Of a stretch of 64,000 nucleotides of DNA, positions 44,000 through 55,216 are shown piece after piece. Both the position numbers and the translations under genes were made by a program. The notes beneath the pieces were generated by a model. It saw only the letters and a list, made by a program, of their open reading frames with translations. It did no database searches and was not told the DNA's origin. The stretch comes from Phascolarctos cinereus (taxonomy: Eukaryota > Chordata > Mammalia > Diprotodontia > Phascolarctidae), in the NCBI RefSeq assembly GCF_002099425.1, contig NW_018344105.1:4962501-5026500 (forward strand), in the 5' to 3' direction. How positions within the stretch are numbered: the stretch's first letter is position 1; each line of letters begins with the position of its first letter.

Positions 44000-45058
44000 C
44001 CAATTTATTATTTTTTTTTCATTCTTTTTAAAAAATGTTGAGTTCTAAATTCTCTCCCTCCTCTCCACCCCTCCCCCATTCACTGAGAAGACAAGCAATG
44101 TAACATCAATTATACATTTGAAATCATACAAAACATATTTCCTTACTAGCCATGTCACAAAAAAGCAAGAAAAATAAAGTAAGAAAATTATACTTCAGTT
44201 TGTATTCAGAGTTCGCCAGTTCTCTCTATGGAGGTGAAGAACATTTTCCTCATCATGAGTCCTTTGGAATTGGCTTGGATCACTGTATTCATCCAAGTAG
44301 CCAAGTCTTTCATAGCTTAGGATCATCACAACATCGCTGTTACTGTGCACGATGATCTCCTGGTTCTTCTCACTTCACTTTGCATCACTTCATATAGAGC
44401 TTGCCATGTTTTTCTGAAACCACTCCCTTTGTCATTTTTTTATAGCACAGTAGTGCTCCATCACAATCATATGCCACACTTGTTTAGCCATTCCCCAATT
44501 GATGAGTAGTATCCCCTTGATTTCCAGTTCTTTGCCACCACAAAAAGAGTTGCTATGAATATTTTACATACATATGGGGCCTCTTTGGTATACAGACCTA
44601 GTAGTGATATTGCTGGCTCAAAAGGTATAGTTCTCTAAATTGTTCTCCAGCGTAGTTGGACCAGTTCACAACTTTACCAACAGCTCACTAGTGTACTTAT
44701 TTTCCCTCATCCCCTCCAAGCATTTGCCATTTCTCATAGGTGGTACCTTAGAGTTACTTTAATTTGCATTTCTCTAATCAGTAGTGATTTACAGCATTTT
44801 TTATGATTATAAATAGTTTTTATTTCCTTCTGTTCATGTGCTTTGACCATTTATCAACTAAGGAATGGGTATTATTTTTATAAATTTGACTTAGTTCCTT
44901 ATGTATTTGAGGAATGAGGTCTTTATCAGAGAAATTTGCTCTAACATTTTTCGATATTACTTAATTGTCTGTGGTACCTTTTAGAAAAGCGAAGTTTCTC
45001 TGATTATCTCTTTGAATTAGGTCTATTTTTGTTTTTGCTTTGTCTGGAATATTTCTTA
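44000..45058 (-). mobile_element. L1, 5'-truncated
   Basis: In reverse orientation it shows the tail, the 'ctctccctcctctccacc' 3' UTR block, 'ccccaattgatgagtag', 'tttgccaccacaaaaagag', then ORF2 upstream of that ('aggaatgaggtctttatcaga'). It is the longest L1 in the window, about 1.05 kb. Confidence 0.88.
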
Positions 45059-45061
45059 GAT

Positions 45062-45895
45062 ACCCCCTTATATCCCTTTCCTTCCCCCTACCCTTTCCGG
45101 AAAGCCATTCCTAATAATAATATTTTATAAAGAAAAATTGAAGAAAAACTCAGCAATTCTGATCAACAGTGTATGCAGTTTTCACCAGCCTTGCACCAGT
45201 CCGAGCTCTACCCCTCACCTATGCAAAGGAGCAGGGGGAGGTGTCTTCTCTTATCTCTTTTTAGGGGCCAAGTTTACATTGGTTTTGTGGCCATCGTTCT
45301 TTGCACATACATTGTCATAATCATTAGGTATATTGTTTTCCTGGTTTTGCTTACTTCACTTTGAATTAATTCACATAAGGCTTTCTGTACTTCTGTGTTC
45401 TTTTTGTTTCTTACAGCACAGTAATATTTCATTACATAAATATACCGTAATGTGTTGATCCATTCTGCAATTAATGGGACACTTACTCATTCTTTGCTAC
45501 CACAAAAAATGCCGCTATAAATATTTGAGTGTACGTAGAGTTTTTTTTTTTTGTCAATGACTTCTTTGGGGTATAAGCCTGACAGTGGATTCTCTGGGTC
45601 AAAGGGTATAGTCACTTGATTTGTGTAATTCCAAATTGCTTTCCAGAGTGGTTTCATCAATTCACAGCTCTAAAAACAATGAGTTAGTGTGCCCCACTTT
45701 CCACAACCCCTCCAACATTTATTCCTGTTTTTTGTTGTCTTTGCCTGTTTGCTGGGTATGATGTGAAACCTCAAGATTGTTTTGATGTACACTGCTCTCA
45801 TTACCAGTGATTTGGAACGTTCTTTCATATGGTTGGTAATAGTTTGCAACTCTTTTGAGGACTGTTCATGCTGTTAGCTTAATTTTTACTGGAGA
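45062..45895 (-). mobile_element. Second, more diverged L1
   Basis: It repeats the same L1 landmarks in order ('attctgcaattaatgggac', 'tttgctaccacaaaaaatgc', 'ttctctgggtcaaagggtat', 'tttccacaacccctcc') directly beside the first copy. It is a separate insertion of an older subfamily. Confidence 0.85.
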
Positions 45896-46055
45896 TTACA
45901 GATAAATAATTACAAGTTATATGCAAGATGCCTAACCAGTGATAGTGGTGGGGCTAAGAACAAGGGAAATCAGGAAAGACTTCTTGAAGGTGGTGACTTG
46001 TGCTGAGCTTTGAAAGAAGCTAAGGGCTCCAAGAGAGATAAAGACAGAGATCATT
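45896..46055 (-). mobile_element. L2 fragment
   Basis: It shows 'aatcaggaaagacttcttgaa' and 'gagctttgaaagaagcta', the reverse L2 3' region. Confidence 0.55.
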
Positions 46056-46059
46056 CTAG

Positions 46060-46490
46060 TTATGTTGGTGGGGGGATCAGAGTTGGGAAGGATCTCCCAA
46101 GCTATGTAGGTACAACTCCTACCTGAAAGGAATCCTCACCATGCCATACTCAGCAACAGAGGGAGAATCCACCTGCCCCTGAGGCAGCCCATTCCACTTT
46201 TGGACAGCTCTGGTTGTTAGGAAGGTTTTCCTGGCATTGGGCCCCAATTTCTCTTTCTGAAACTTTCACCTGTAGCTCCTGGTTCCACTTTCTGGGGCCC
46301 AGGAGAATGAGCTTAATCTCCCTTCCACAAATATTGGATTATTAGTTTTACCTGATCCTCATGTGGCCTGGATTTAAGTCCCTTTACTACCCAGGTTCCT
46401 CTGCTCTGAATACACTTCAGCCTATCAGTGTCCTCCTGAAATCATGACATCCAGAATTGAACCAAGGTGTAGAATGATTTGTCAAAGACT
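46060..46490 (-). mobile_element. CR1/L3 LINE 3' portion
   Basis: On the plus strand it shows 'tcctggttccactttctggg', 'gaatacacttcagcctatcagtg' and 'tcatgacatccagaattgaacc', the order of blocks seen in CR1-like elements in reverse. Confidence 0.7.
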
Positions 46491-46594
46491 ACAGAGGTAA
46501 TAGTCTTCCAAGGTAGGATTGGAAGCCATTTCCTCTGCTTCCAGGGCCATTGATCTTTTTGCTGTGCCATTTTGCCTCCCGAAACTCTGCTGTG

Positions 46595-46700
46595 GAAGTT
46601 ACTAGATTCAGCTCTTGCTGGAAAGGATCTCAGGGTCCGTTTAGTCCAGTCCTCTCATTTCACAGGAGGAGGGAACTATGAAAGCCCCAAGAAGGAAGTT
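46595..46700 (-). mobile_element. MIR fragment
   Basis: It shows 'ctggaaaggatctcagggtcc' and 'ccagtcctctcatttcacag' in reverse orientation. Confidence 0.55.
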
Positions 46701-46734
46701 ATTTGATCGAGGTTGAAGAAATGGGACTCCTCTT

Positions 46735-46915
46735 TTAGAATTCCTTGTTGCCATTAATGCCCATTGTTGCAGCTGTGCATGCCAAGATGAGCTTCCCTGT
46801 TGCCCTTTGGGTGATCCTGATCCTTAATTCTCCAGACACAGTAGTGTTCCATGACTCACAGCCATACGTCACTGGAAGAATATTGATGCTAAAAAGATGA
46901 GTTGTTGTTATTTAT
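46735..46915 (-). mobile_element. RTE LINE fragment
   Basis: The minus strand reads close to the RTE motif 'LFNASILPVMTYGCESWNT': the coding pieces '...ACGTATGGCTGTGAGTCATG' and 'GAACACTACTGTGTCTGGAG' are visible. Confidence 0.65.
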
Positions 46916-47689
46916 TCATCTATCACAGCCTATTCTCATGCATGGGGCTTAGAGAATTGGACTCCATGGGCCTTTGAGGAGGAGAGAATGATGTCAAGGG
47001 TGTCACATTCTCACTCAGAATGAAGGCAGGCTGGAATTTTGGCACATTCCCTGCAAAGTCGTGATGTGTTCATAACTAATATCTTCCAGCAGCAGACTCC
47101 CCTTTATCAACTCGTTTATGCTTTTATGACGATTTTCCATTGCAGCAAGAGTTGAGATTAGACTGAATACAAGTTTTCCCAAGGGTGGGGGGAGGAGTCT
47201 GGGTTTTCCAGCAAGCATTGAACTTGTCTTCTTAATTATGAAAGAATGTGTAATATCAGAGGAATTACTGAGGGACTAAAGTGAGAGAAGCCCCTCCACG
47301 TGACAATTCCCATACTCCATGCTGTTCTGTATTAGCCAAGGAATGGTAGGAGCAGTTTGCAGGAGAGGGGATGTTAATGCCAGAGAGTGAAAGTACAGTC
47401 CATGAAGAGAAAAAAAAATGTTCTAAAGCCCACTTTGTTTTCTTTCATGCCCACTGAAATGTACAAGTATGTGTGCACACACAGTTCCACCCAGCTGTCA
47501 TCCAGTGGAAATCATATGGTGAAACAAGAAAGCATTTTAAATTGATTGTGTCACTGTAGCCAAAGGAAAGGATAAAAATGGGTCATTTCCCAGGCTATCC
47601 TGGCAAAATCACTTTTCCTCTTAAAATACTTAACTAATGAAATCAAACTTTTCTTTCATTTCCTCTGCCTGTCTCTAGATGATCCTAGA

Positions 47690-47862
47690 AGTATAGCTGA
47701 AAGAGTGCTAGATTTAGAATCACCAGGTCTAAATCCAGATGCCACTTTTCTGTTTATTGTCTGTGCGATCAGGCAAGTTATTTTCTCTCTGTGTGCCTTG
47801 GTTTTTCTAATCTGTGAAATGATCTTTAAAGTCCCTTCTAGATCTAAAATCTTCTGCTTCTC
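47690..47862 (+). mobile_element. MIR SINE
   Basis: It shows 'gtatagctgaaagagtgcta', 'gtctaaatccagatgccact' and 'gtcccttctagatctaaaat'. Confidence 0.65.
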
Positions 47863-47927
47863 AGAGATCCAAAAACTTTGCACTTTCTCCTTTGCCCTAG
47901 CTCGTCTCAAGTTGATTAATCAACCAG

Positions 47928-48415
47928 CGTGTTGAGTGTCTACCATGTTCCAAGCCCAGTGCCAGGCCCTGGGATAGGTGGATTAAGAATTAAGTGCTTG
48001 CTATGTGCCAGACAACATATAGTGCTTTGGATGCAATGCGAGCAAGATAGTACCTGCCCTCAAGGAAGAAGACAACACATTAAAGGGACGCAGAAAGGGT
48101 TTGGTGCTACCAGCTGGTGGCTGGGAAGTGAGGAGGAATCCTGGTACTGGGCAAGATATCAGAGCCCAGTGCTTATGAAGTGCCTGCTGTGTTTCAGGAA
48201 TCTTGCTAGGCTTTGGGTACAAATGTGATGAATGAAATAGGTCTGACCTTAAAGAGCCGACATTCTAATGGGGAAGACAGTAGGTATATAATATAAGTAT
48301 TTGCAGAAGATGATGCCCGAGCTACATCTTCCAGGCTGAGAGGGACTCTCAGCGGTGGAAGTGAAGAGGAGGTGTATTCCAGGCACATAGGATGGTTCAT
48401 GAATACAAGTGTCCA
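47928..48415 (-). mobile_element. Cluster of L2 3'-end fragments
   Basis: Three successive starts ('gtgttgagtgtctaccatgt', 'aagtgcttgctatgtgcc' and 'gtgcttatgaagtgcctgct') are each followed by L2-like 'cctgccctcaagga' or 'gccgacattctaatgg'. This suggests several overlapping or rearranged L2 copies. Confidence 0.6.
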
Positions 48416-48663
48416 TTGTTAGCAATGGGAGTAGTGATTTTAGCTCCCTAACTCTCAAAGTGCCATTTCAAGAGGAAATAGGGCAAATCAGAATGGCTTA
48501 ATCCCTGAGGCATTCATGGTTCTGTTTTTCATTAAAACCTTTCTCTGATGCCTCATTAGGACATGCAGGTGACCTGAGCTCTCAAAGATTGTGTTGGGAA
48601 ACCCAAAGCTCTGGCAGGCCATACCACAGTGGAAAACCTTGGGGTATGGGCCAGAGAAGGACA

Positions 48664-48722
48664 GAGAGAGAGAGAAAGAGTATGTGTGTGTGTGTGTGTG
48701 TGAGTGCACGTGCACGCACATA
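48664..48722 (+). repeat. GA/TG microsatellite
   Basis: (AG)n followed by (TG)n and a 'gcacgtgcacgc' alternating stretch. Confidence 0.9.
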
Positions 48723-48724
48723 CG

Positions 48725-49845
48725 TGGGGTCCCAAGACCAGCCAGCCTTGGTCCAGGTCAGCTTCAGAGTTGGTTATTCAGCCAAGCAACTTTCAAAGGC
48801 AGGTCAACCAATGTTACTATAGAGGGCTTGTGCTCCATGTCAGTGGAAGGACCACAGTCATCATCACACAGGTCCTTGGAGTGTTGTGCATAGATTTCTA
48901 AGGTCCGACCAGAAGAAGCAGTATTCTAATTTTCATTTCAATAAATTGCAGCACTTCCATTCATCAAGACATGATTACCAGTGAAGAGGGGGAAAATGGG
49001 ACCACATTATTTTGTTTGGAATTTAGCTCAGTACAACACACGTGCACCACATGTATCTAGATACATATATGTATACAAACACACGTGCATGCTTCAGCCC
49101 TTCAATGAGCTGTGATTTCATCAGTGTGGGTATTCTTTCAATGATGCAGACCTTAACCTCTCCAGAGCTTGGTAGATGGCATTGAGGTCTAGTACCTTAC
49201 ATAGTAAGCATTTCAGACCAGGGCCTATCTTGTCTCCTGGGGAATTCCAAAGTTATGAGGCCTTCCTTGATAGAAAAAAGACTACTTTCTATGCATTGAA
49301 AATATCTCTCTCCAGCATTAATTAAATTCAAACTGATTTAATAAAGAAATTCATCTTACTTGGAGTGTGCAGTTCAAGTTAGTGCAAAGGCTTGTGTCAA
49401 GTACCTTGACAGGCTGGCTTAAAAAGTTACACTAAGTCATCATTGAAAGCACTGAAGGGGATGATACCATCCACAGGGGAGATGCACAGCACACGTCACG
49501 TTGGTTATTGTAGGAACATGGAGATAGTGCTGGGAGGAGTTACAAAAGAGTTTTTGTTTTGTTTTTAATGTAGTCAGGACTCATTGACCATGGTTAGTGT
49601 TGTAGCTAGTCCGTTACCAGCGCAAGCCAAGTGGGACCATGACCACTGTCTTCATTTATCTGAGCATCTGTTGAATGGAAGAGACATTAGGTTTGTTCTA
49701 TATGGTCCCAGAGGGCAAAAAGAACAGGGAGAAGTGGTGGTGGGAAAGGCAATTAATTAGAAAGAAAGAGGTGTATTGGAGCTTGATGTGAGGACACACT
49801 TCCTAACAGCATTGTCCTAAAGTGGAGTGGGCTGCCTTGGGAGCA
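48725..49845 (+). other. No gene seen
   Basis: Mostly unique sequence with a few alternating 'acacgtgcaccaca' stretches. No exon or repeat family is recognised. Confidence 0.5.
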
Positions 49846-49935
49846 GTGGTCTCAGTCTCTCTCCCTCCTTCTGTCTCCCTTGCTTCCTCTTTCTCTCCCT
49901 CCCTCCCTTTCTACCTCTCTCTCCTCTCCCTCCTC
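49846..49935 (+). repeat. CT-rich low-complexity tract
   Basis: CTCCCT/TCTCTC units with brief interruptions. Confidence 0.85.
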
Positions 49936-50109
49936 CATTAACAGTTGTTGGGAATGTTATAGAACGGATCCACTTTTGAGATTGAGATTCTGGCTTTAAA
50001 CTCTCCAAGAGTCCTGCATAAGGAAGCCGATGCCCCAGGGAATGCCAAGATATTGTTAGTCATTAACACCTTAGTGTGATAACAAATCTAACTGCCATTG
50101 ATGTAGCCC

Positions 50110-50290
50110 TTCAAAATTTGGACCAAGCATTAAAGACATCTCATTTGACCCTTGCAGCAAGCCTTTGAGCACCAGTAGGATTACAGGTATTTTGAACCTC
50201 TTTTGAAAGATGAGGAAGTTGAAGCTTAAAGAGATCAGGTCCATGGGATGAGCATCACACAGTGGTAAACGGGCTTTTCCAGGACACAGT
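50110..50290 (-). mobile_element. Diverged MIR
   Basis: It shows 'acatctcatttgacccttgca', 'aagatgaggaagttgaagct' and 'catcacacagtgg' in reverse orientation. Confidence 0.5.
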
Positions 50291-50631
50291 TTAGCCCTCT
50301 CTTTGCTATTTCCGTGCTGCTTCCTTGCTGCCAAGCTTAAAATTTGCTTATCAAATAGCTTTTCTCTGTGACAGCTAGCAGGACATTGCAGCATTGGGAG
50401 TTTTTATAGAAGTGAGGAGAGAGACATTTGTCCCCAGAAGATAGGCCTGAGCTCAGGGCCATGGGAGGTGTGGAGTCCATTGCAGTGTGCAGAGAGTGCT
50501 ACAGGCTCCCAGACAGGGTGATAAGAACATAGACGAAGGTCTAACAAAGGTAACTGAGAAGTAGTCAGGTAGGAAGAGAACCAGGAGTGAATAATCTCAA
50601 CAAAAATCTTGAGAATAAAGAGTATTCAGGA

Positions 50632-50820
50632 AGATTCATAGATTTTCATTTGGAAGAGATTTTATAGGACAGAATCCAACCCATTCATTCACTTTCTGGA
50701 TGAGAGATCTGAGGTCTAGAATGGCTGTGACTTGCCCAAGGTCAAAGCTAATACACATAGAAGGTGAAATTTGGACTCTGCTTCTCTCTCCTTCCTCTGA
50801 GTCCAGTGCCATATCTGTCA
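50632..50820 (-). mobile_element. MIR SINE
   Basis: It shows 'tggatgagagatctgaggtct', 'gtgacttgcccaaggtcaaa' and 'ctgagtccagtgccat' in reverse orientation. Confidence 0.65.
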
Positions 50821-51117
50821 TCCCATGCCACATCGTGAATCAAGGTCAAGAAGTGTTCAGGTCCAAATTGAATTGAACGTAACACACAGCTCAACACCTA
50901 GTGGTTACAGCCCATCTTTCACTGTGGTTTGTAGGTAGCACCCATATATGGGTCAGATTGGTCAGGAAGCAAGACTCTAAAACACAGGAGGGCCCAGTTT
51001 TGGGCATTGTGGTATGTTAATGATGATTTCAGGCAGCTAGTGGTCCTTAGAGAGTGGGAGAGTGAGAATTTGTTGGTATTCCAGACTTTCTTTGGCAGAA
51101 GTGTGAAACACACAAAG

Positions 51118-51335
51118 TACCCCAGAGTGCATCAGAACTAGGTTATTATGTAATTGGGAAATATTTAACAAAATAAATGGAAATACAGTAACATAGAAAA
51201 TGTAAATGTGTGATTTTCTAAGTCAATATGCAGCCTGCTAGTATTCTTATGTTTAAAGGCCCCTCTTTCTATTTGTTTGACACTATTTCTCCAGACTTTT
51301 TCCACTCGTGACCCACAATTTAAGAAGCACTGCTT
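51118..51335. mobile_element. hAT-like MITE remnant
   Basis: It shares 'atgtaattgggaaatatttaac', 'aaaataaatggaaatacagtaa' and 'attttctaagtcaatatg' with the copy at about 38262. It ends near 'cgtgacccacaatttaagaag'. Confidence 0.55.
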
Positions 51336-51374
51336 TAAGGGACAAAGCCACCATATCTGAAGGACCCAATCCAA

Positions 51375-51725
51375 TCCAGGGAGCATATATTAATGCCAGG
51401 CATTATGCTGGGCACTGAAGATGCAAAGACAAAACCATAAACAGTCCCTGACTCAAAGGGACTTATAGTCTAATGGGCGTGGGGAATGAATATCTAAGTA
51501 CTTGACAACTTTCAAGTATGGAGGGAATGAACGCTAATAGCTAAGGGGATCAGGAAAAGCTTTTTGTCAGAGATGGCACATGATCTCGGTCTTGAAAGGA
51601 GCTGGAGGTTCCCAGAGGCAGAGGTGAGGAGGTATAAGGGGAGGCTCAGAGGTAGCCTGGGGAACAGTGAGAAGGCCAGTTAGGTTGGACAGTACTGTAT
51701 ATGAAAAGGATTAATCTGCCATAAG
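51375..51725 (-). mobile_element. L2 3' portion
   Basis: It shows 'atgccaggcattatgctgggc', 'cagtccctgactcaaaggga', 'ttatagtctaatggg' and 'gatcaggaaaagcttttt'. Confidence 0.75.
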
Positions 51726-51959
51726 CTGTGAAAGGTGGGCTGGAGCCAAATTGTGAATTGCTTCTGAGTGTGCCACTCACTGGAAAGGTATGCTGTGTGG
51801 TTCTGGAAGAGAACAAATTCTCCAGCCTTCTTTAACTTTGATGAAATCTTTTACATAGCCATCCAACTCTCTCACCTCTGGTTTTGTGCTCACCAAGCAA
51901 CCTTCTAATTATTCAGAATGCAGTTATCAAAGAAAGAGAAAAGAGCCTCCCTGCTGGCA

Positions 51960-52138
51960 GCCTCAGCTAGTGGAAAGAACACAGGATTTGAAGTTGAATC
52001 TTAGCTCTGCTACTTTCTAGCTCTGTGGCCTCACATAAGTAATTTTCCCCCTCTAGGCTTCAGTTTCCTCCATTGTAAAATGAGGGGGTTGGACCCAGTG
52101 ATTGCTGTTATCCTTTCTAGGTCTAGCTCCTTTGATCC
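51960..52138 (+). mobile_element. MIR SINE
   Basis: It shows 'tagtggaaagaacacagga', 'cagtttcctccattgtaaaa' and 'tcctttctaggtctagctcc'. Confidence 0.7.
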
Positions 52139-52139
52139 C

Positions 52140-53282
52140 TAGATTTTTCTTTCGGTGGTTCTTGGGTGGCACACATAAAAATGATTTCAGGTAGTGTTAA
52201 TCTCAAGACAGTGAGAGACAATATTTAACCTTGCCATGGGCCTCACCAACATTGCGCAGATCTTCTCTGTGTTGTAGATGAAACCCAGGAGATAAGTAGA
52301 CTACGTTCATATGCCTCCTAGATTTATCCTTGCATAGGAATTTCATTTCAGGTGTGACTGTCCACACCACAAGGACTGGGCCTGGAGTCCACATGGTAGC
52401 ATTTTGCCATTGAGTTCTGTGGTGGGCAAGTCCAGATGCAAATGCTGTTGTCCATGCACCCTATTCAAAAGGATCCAGATGTTTTGCATCCGGATGCAAA
52501 TCTCCTCAAAATCTCCCTGTCCCCTCAACTCTTGAGGATGGTGCTAGCCCTGGTTGGAACATCTGGAGAAGCGTTCAGCTCAATTGTCACTGTGTTGTCA
52601 AAGCTCCGCTTTGGAGCTGATTCAGTAATGTCAGTCTTATTAGTGGCAGTAACTCTGATTTCATTATACAGCTAGAAGATTAAAGTGAGGAGGCATTATA
52701 ATTTTTAAAATTAAAGGAAATATCTGGTTTGGGTCAATTTGACTAGATTACTTTAATTGGAAAGAAGTGGTGTACTGTTCTCTTTGAAGTTTTCCACTGC
52801 CCTTCATTGACGATTAGCATGAAGATGATATGATGCACCGGTATTTCCAGAGCAAAACGCTCTTGCTTACTAGAAAAAAAAAACCGAGAGGGACTGCTTG
52901 TAGGTTTCTTAGTTTTCTTATGTTCCAAGTCCACCATTTGTTATGAAGACTTACTGCAAGGTGCTTTCAAAGCGTTCATTGAACGTAACTCAATATCGGC
53001 TTGCAGATAGTCTCACTGGCCTGCGAGCCTGGAAGTTGTACTTCACCTGTTTCCCAGCTTTGCACAGTCCCAGCCTTAAGTCTCAGATTTGATGAAAGGT
53101 CATTAGTGAACAGTAGCCACCTATACTTAGAGTAGGTGTATAAACTAGTAAAAGCAGAGTGTCCATTGTTTGAATTTCTCGATTTATATCAAAGCCTCAT
53201 GCATCTGGTATTACCTTGGAGTGGGAGCACTCTTCACCAATACAGATTGCAACCCCTCTGTGATTCTTCTTACCATCTAGGA
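52140..53282 (+). other. No gene or repeat recognised
   Basis: Unique, AT-rich. Short frames on both strands are not convincing. Confidence 0.5.
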
Positions 53283-53326
53283 CAGCGCTTCTTAAACTGT
53301 GGGTCACAAAAAGTTTAAGAAGCCCT
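53283..53326. mobile_element. Mini-foldback (solo MITE ends)
   Basis: 'gcttcttaaact' (53287-53298) and 'agtttaagaagc' (53312-53323) are perfect 12-bp inverted arms around a 13-nt loop. They resemble hAT-type MITE termini with the interior lost. Confidence 0.6.
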
Positions 53327-53489
53327 AATCTATGACAGTGGAATAGCCATGTTTGAGTTCTAATATCATAGCCCTGGATATAAAGAGAAGATAGAAATAG
53401 CACTAAAAAGAATAAAGACAGAGGAAGCCTGTTCCAGAGGCAACATAGTTGTGAAGGCATTGAGGTACTAAGGGATTGAAAAAAGGCAA

Positions 53490-54545
53490 CTGTGGGAACA
53501 CCAACAACTATCCACCTATATGTCTACTTTCTTATCTTCATAAAAGTGTTAAGATGATCTGTTTACACTTCAAGGGCATCCTTGGTGAGGGTATGAGGAG
53601 GAGGCAAGAATACTTTTACAAGTGATATTCCATGACAGACCAGTCTTCTATCATGGCTCTTCTCCCATGCATGTGTGAAAATTCTACAAGATTCTTCGAA
53701 AGATAGAACAACAGAGATAACCTTCCTCAGTGATCCTGTGACTGTTAATATTAGACCAGGCACCAAAAATGCATGTCAAAGGTGTTCTCCACTGTCATGG
53801 AGGAGATCCAGCACAGAATTCCAAGCCAAAGAGGGATTCCCTATGGAGGGTGAGGTGCTCCAGATGTTCCTGTTTGTAGATGACATTGTGCTGATTGCAT
53901 CAAGCCCCAGCACACTGCAGAGCCTTCTGGATGAGGTCCATGAACACTCAAAAAAAGTTTGGCGTAATCCATCTAGGAAAAGCAAAGTGAATAAAAGATG
54001 CCTATTGTCCAGACTTTGATATGAAGTTGGATGGACAACCTGTAGAGCTTACCCATCAGTACACATATCTTGGACAGATGCTGCAAACAGACCTGCAAGA
54101 TGGGCCTTGAATTGAATAAGCTGGATTGCCTTCGGGAAATAGCAGTGTTATTTTAATGACCCTAAGCTTCTCTCTGAAACAACCCCCCTCTTTTTAATAC
54201 CAGTACTCTTCCAGTGATGTTGTGTAACACTATAGTCTCTAAAGGATTGAAATTGAAAATCACCCAAAGGTCACTGGAAAGGCACAGGGTGGGTCCGTGA
54301 GCAAGTTGCAAAACATTACAGAAAAGGAATTACAAAGGAGAAATGATGTAAAGGATGTCATCAAAGATATAAATGATTGAAAAATAAGGTGGGCTGGTCA
54401 CATGGTAGGAGTGAGAGATAACAAATGGATAGTCCCTGCCCTCCGCTAGTGTCTTTATGATGTCAAGAGAACCAAGGAAGGCCCCCATTTAACACATTGG
54501 ATAGGTATCCTCCCCCCAGTTTATGGGAGGACATGGGCAAGAGTC
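53490..54545 (+). mobile_element. RTE-type LINE, degenerate
   Basis: The plus strand encodes the polymerase motif region MFLFVDDIVLIASSPSTLQS followed by LLDEVHEHSKKVW (FVDD in place of FADD). Further on are 'aggtgggctggtcacatggtagg', encoding the RTE-type WAGHM block, and a GRPP-like tail. Stops and shifts divide it. It is the same family type as the fragments at 40.0 and 46.7 kb. Confidence 0.82.
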
Positions 54546-54654
54546 TCATTGAATAGTTATTATCTATACTGAATTTCTCTCACCTAATTACCAAATATGA
54601 TGACCTCGTCTTAGGCGCCACCCTTTTTAGACCCCTTGGCAGCATTAGACATCA

Positions 54655-54812
54655 TTGATGATATAATGGATAGGTCACTGTATTTGGAGCCAGGATGATT
54701 CTGGCTCAGATATTTACTAGCTGTGTAACCCTGGGCAAGTTATTCAGCCTTTATCTGTAAAATGAGGGGATTGGCCCCTAAGGTCTCTTCCACCTCTAAA
54801 TCTGTGACTCTT
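54655..54812 (+). mobile_element. MIR SINE
   Basis: It shows 'ataatggataggtcactgta', 'ctagctgtgtaaccctgggc' and 'aaggtctcttccacctctaa'. Confidence 0.7.
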
Positions 54813-54819
54813 CTTACTT

Positions 54820-55216
54820 ACTTGTTTTTCTCTGTTCTTTCCTTGTGCTCCTACCTGTCTGACAACTTTTCAGTCTCCTTTGCTTTGCTTGGGTCCTGCT
54901 CATTGACGGTGAGTGTCTTCCAGGCCTCTGTCCTAGGCTGTCTTCTCTTTTTCTCTGGACTCTTTCTTGGGGATCTCATCAGCTCCCATGGGTTCAGTTA
55001 TCATCCTTATTTAGGTGATTACCAGATTTACATCTCCAGCCATACTTTTCTCTACAGAGATCCAGTCCTGAATCACCAGTGACCTGTTGGACATCTCAAA
55101 TTGGATGTCCTGTAGGCATCTCTAACTGGATGTGTCCAAAACTGAACTTGTTATCTTTCTTCCAAGACCTGTTCCTCTTCCAAACTTTCCTAATGCTGTC
55201 AAGAGTACCACCATAT
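54820..55216 (+). mobile_element. L2 LINE, left part (split by L1)
   Basis: It holds 'ggggatctcatcagctccca', 'gtgattaccagatttacatct' and 'tgtccaaaactgaacttgtta', the L2 RT 3' half. It breaks off inside the 'tgtcaagagtaccaccat' block and resumes at 56234. Confidence 0.88.

Noticed and set aside
53675-54019. Possible host gene with an FVDD motif
   Set aside because: The surrounding sequence matches a decayed RTE LINE in order, with stops and shifts.
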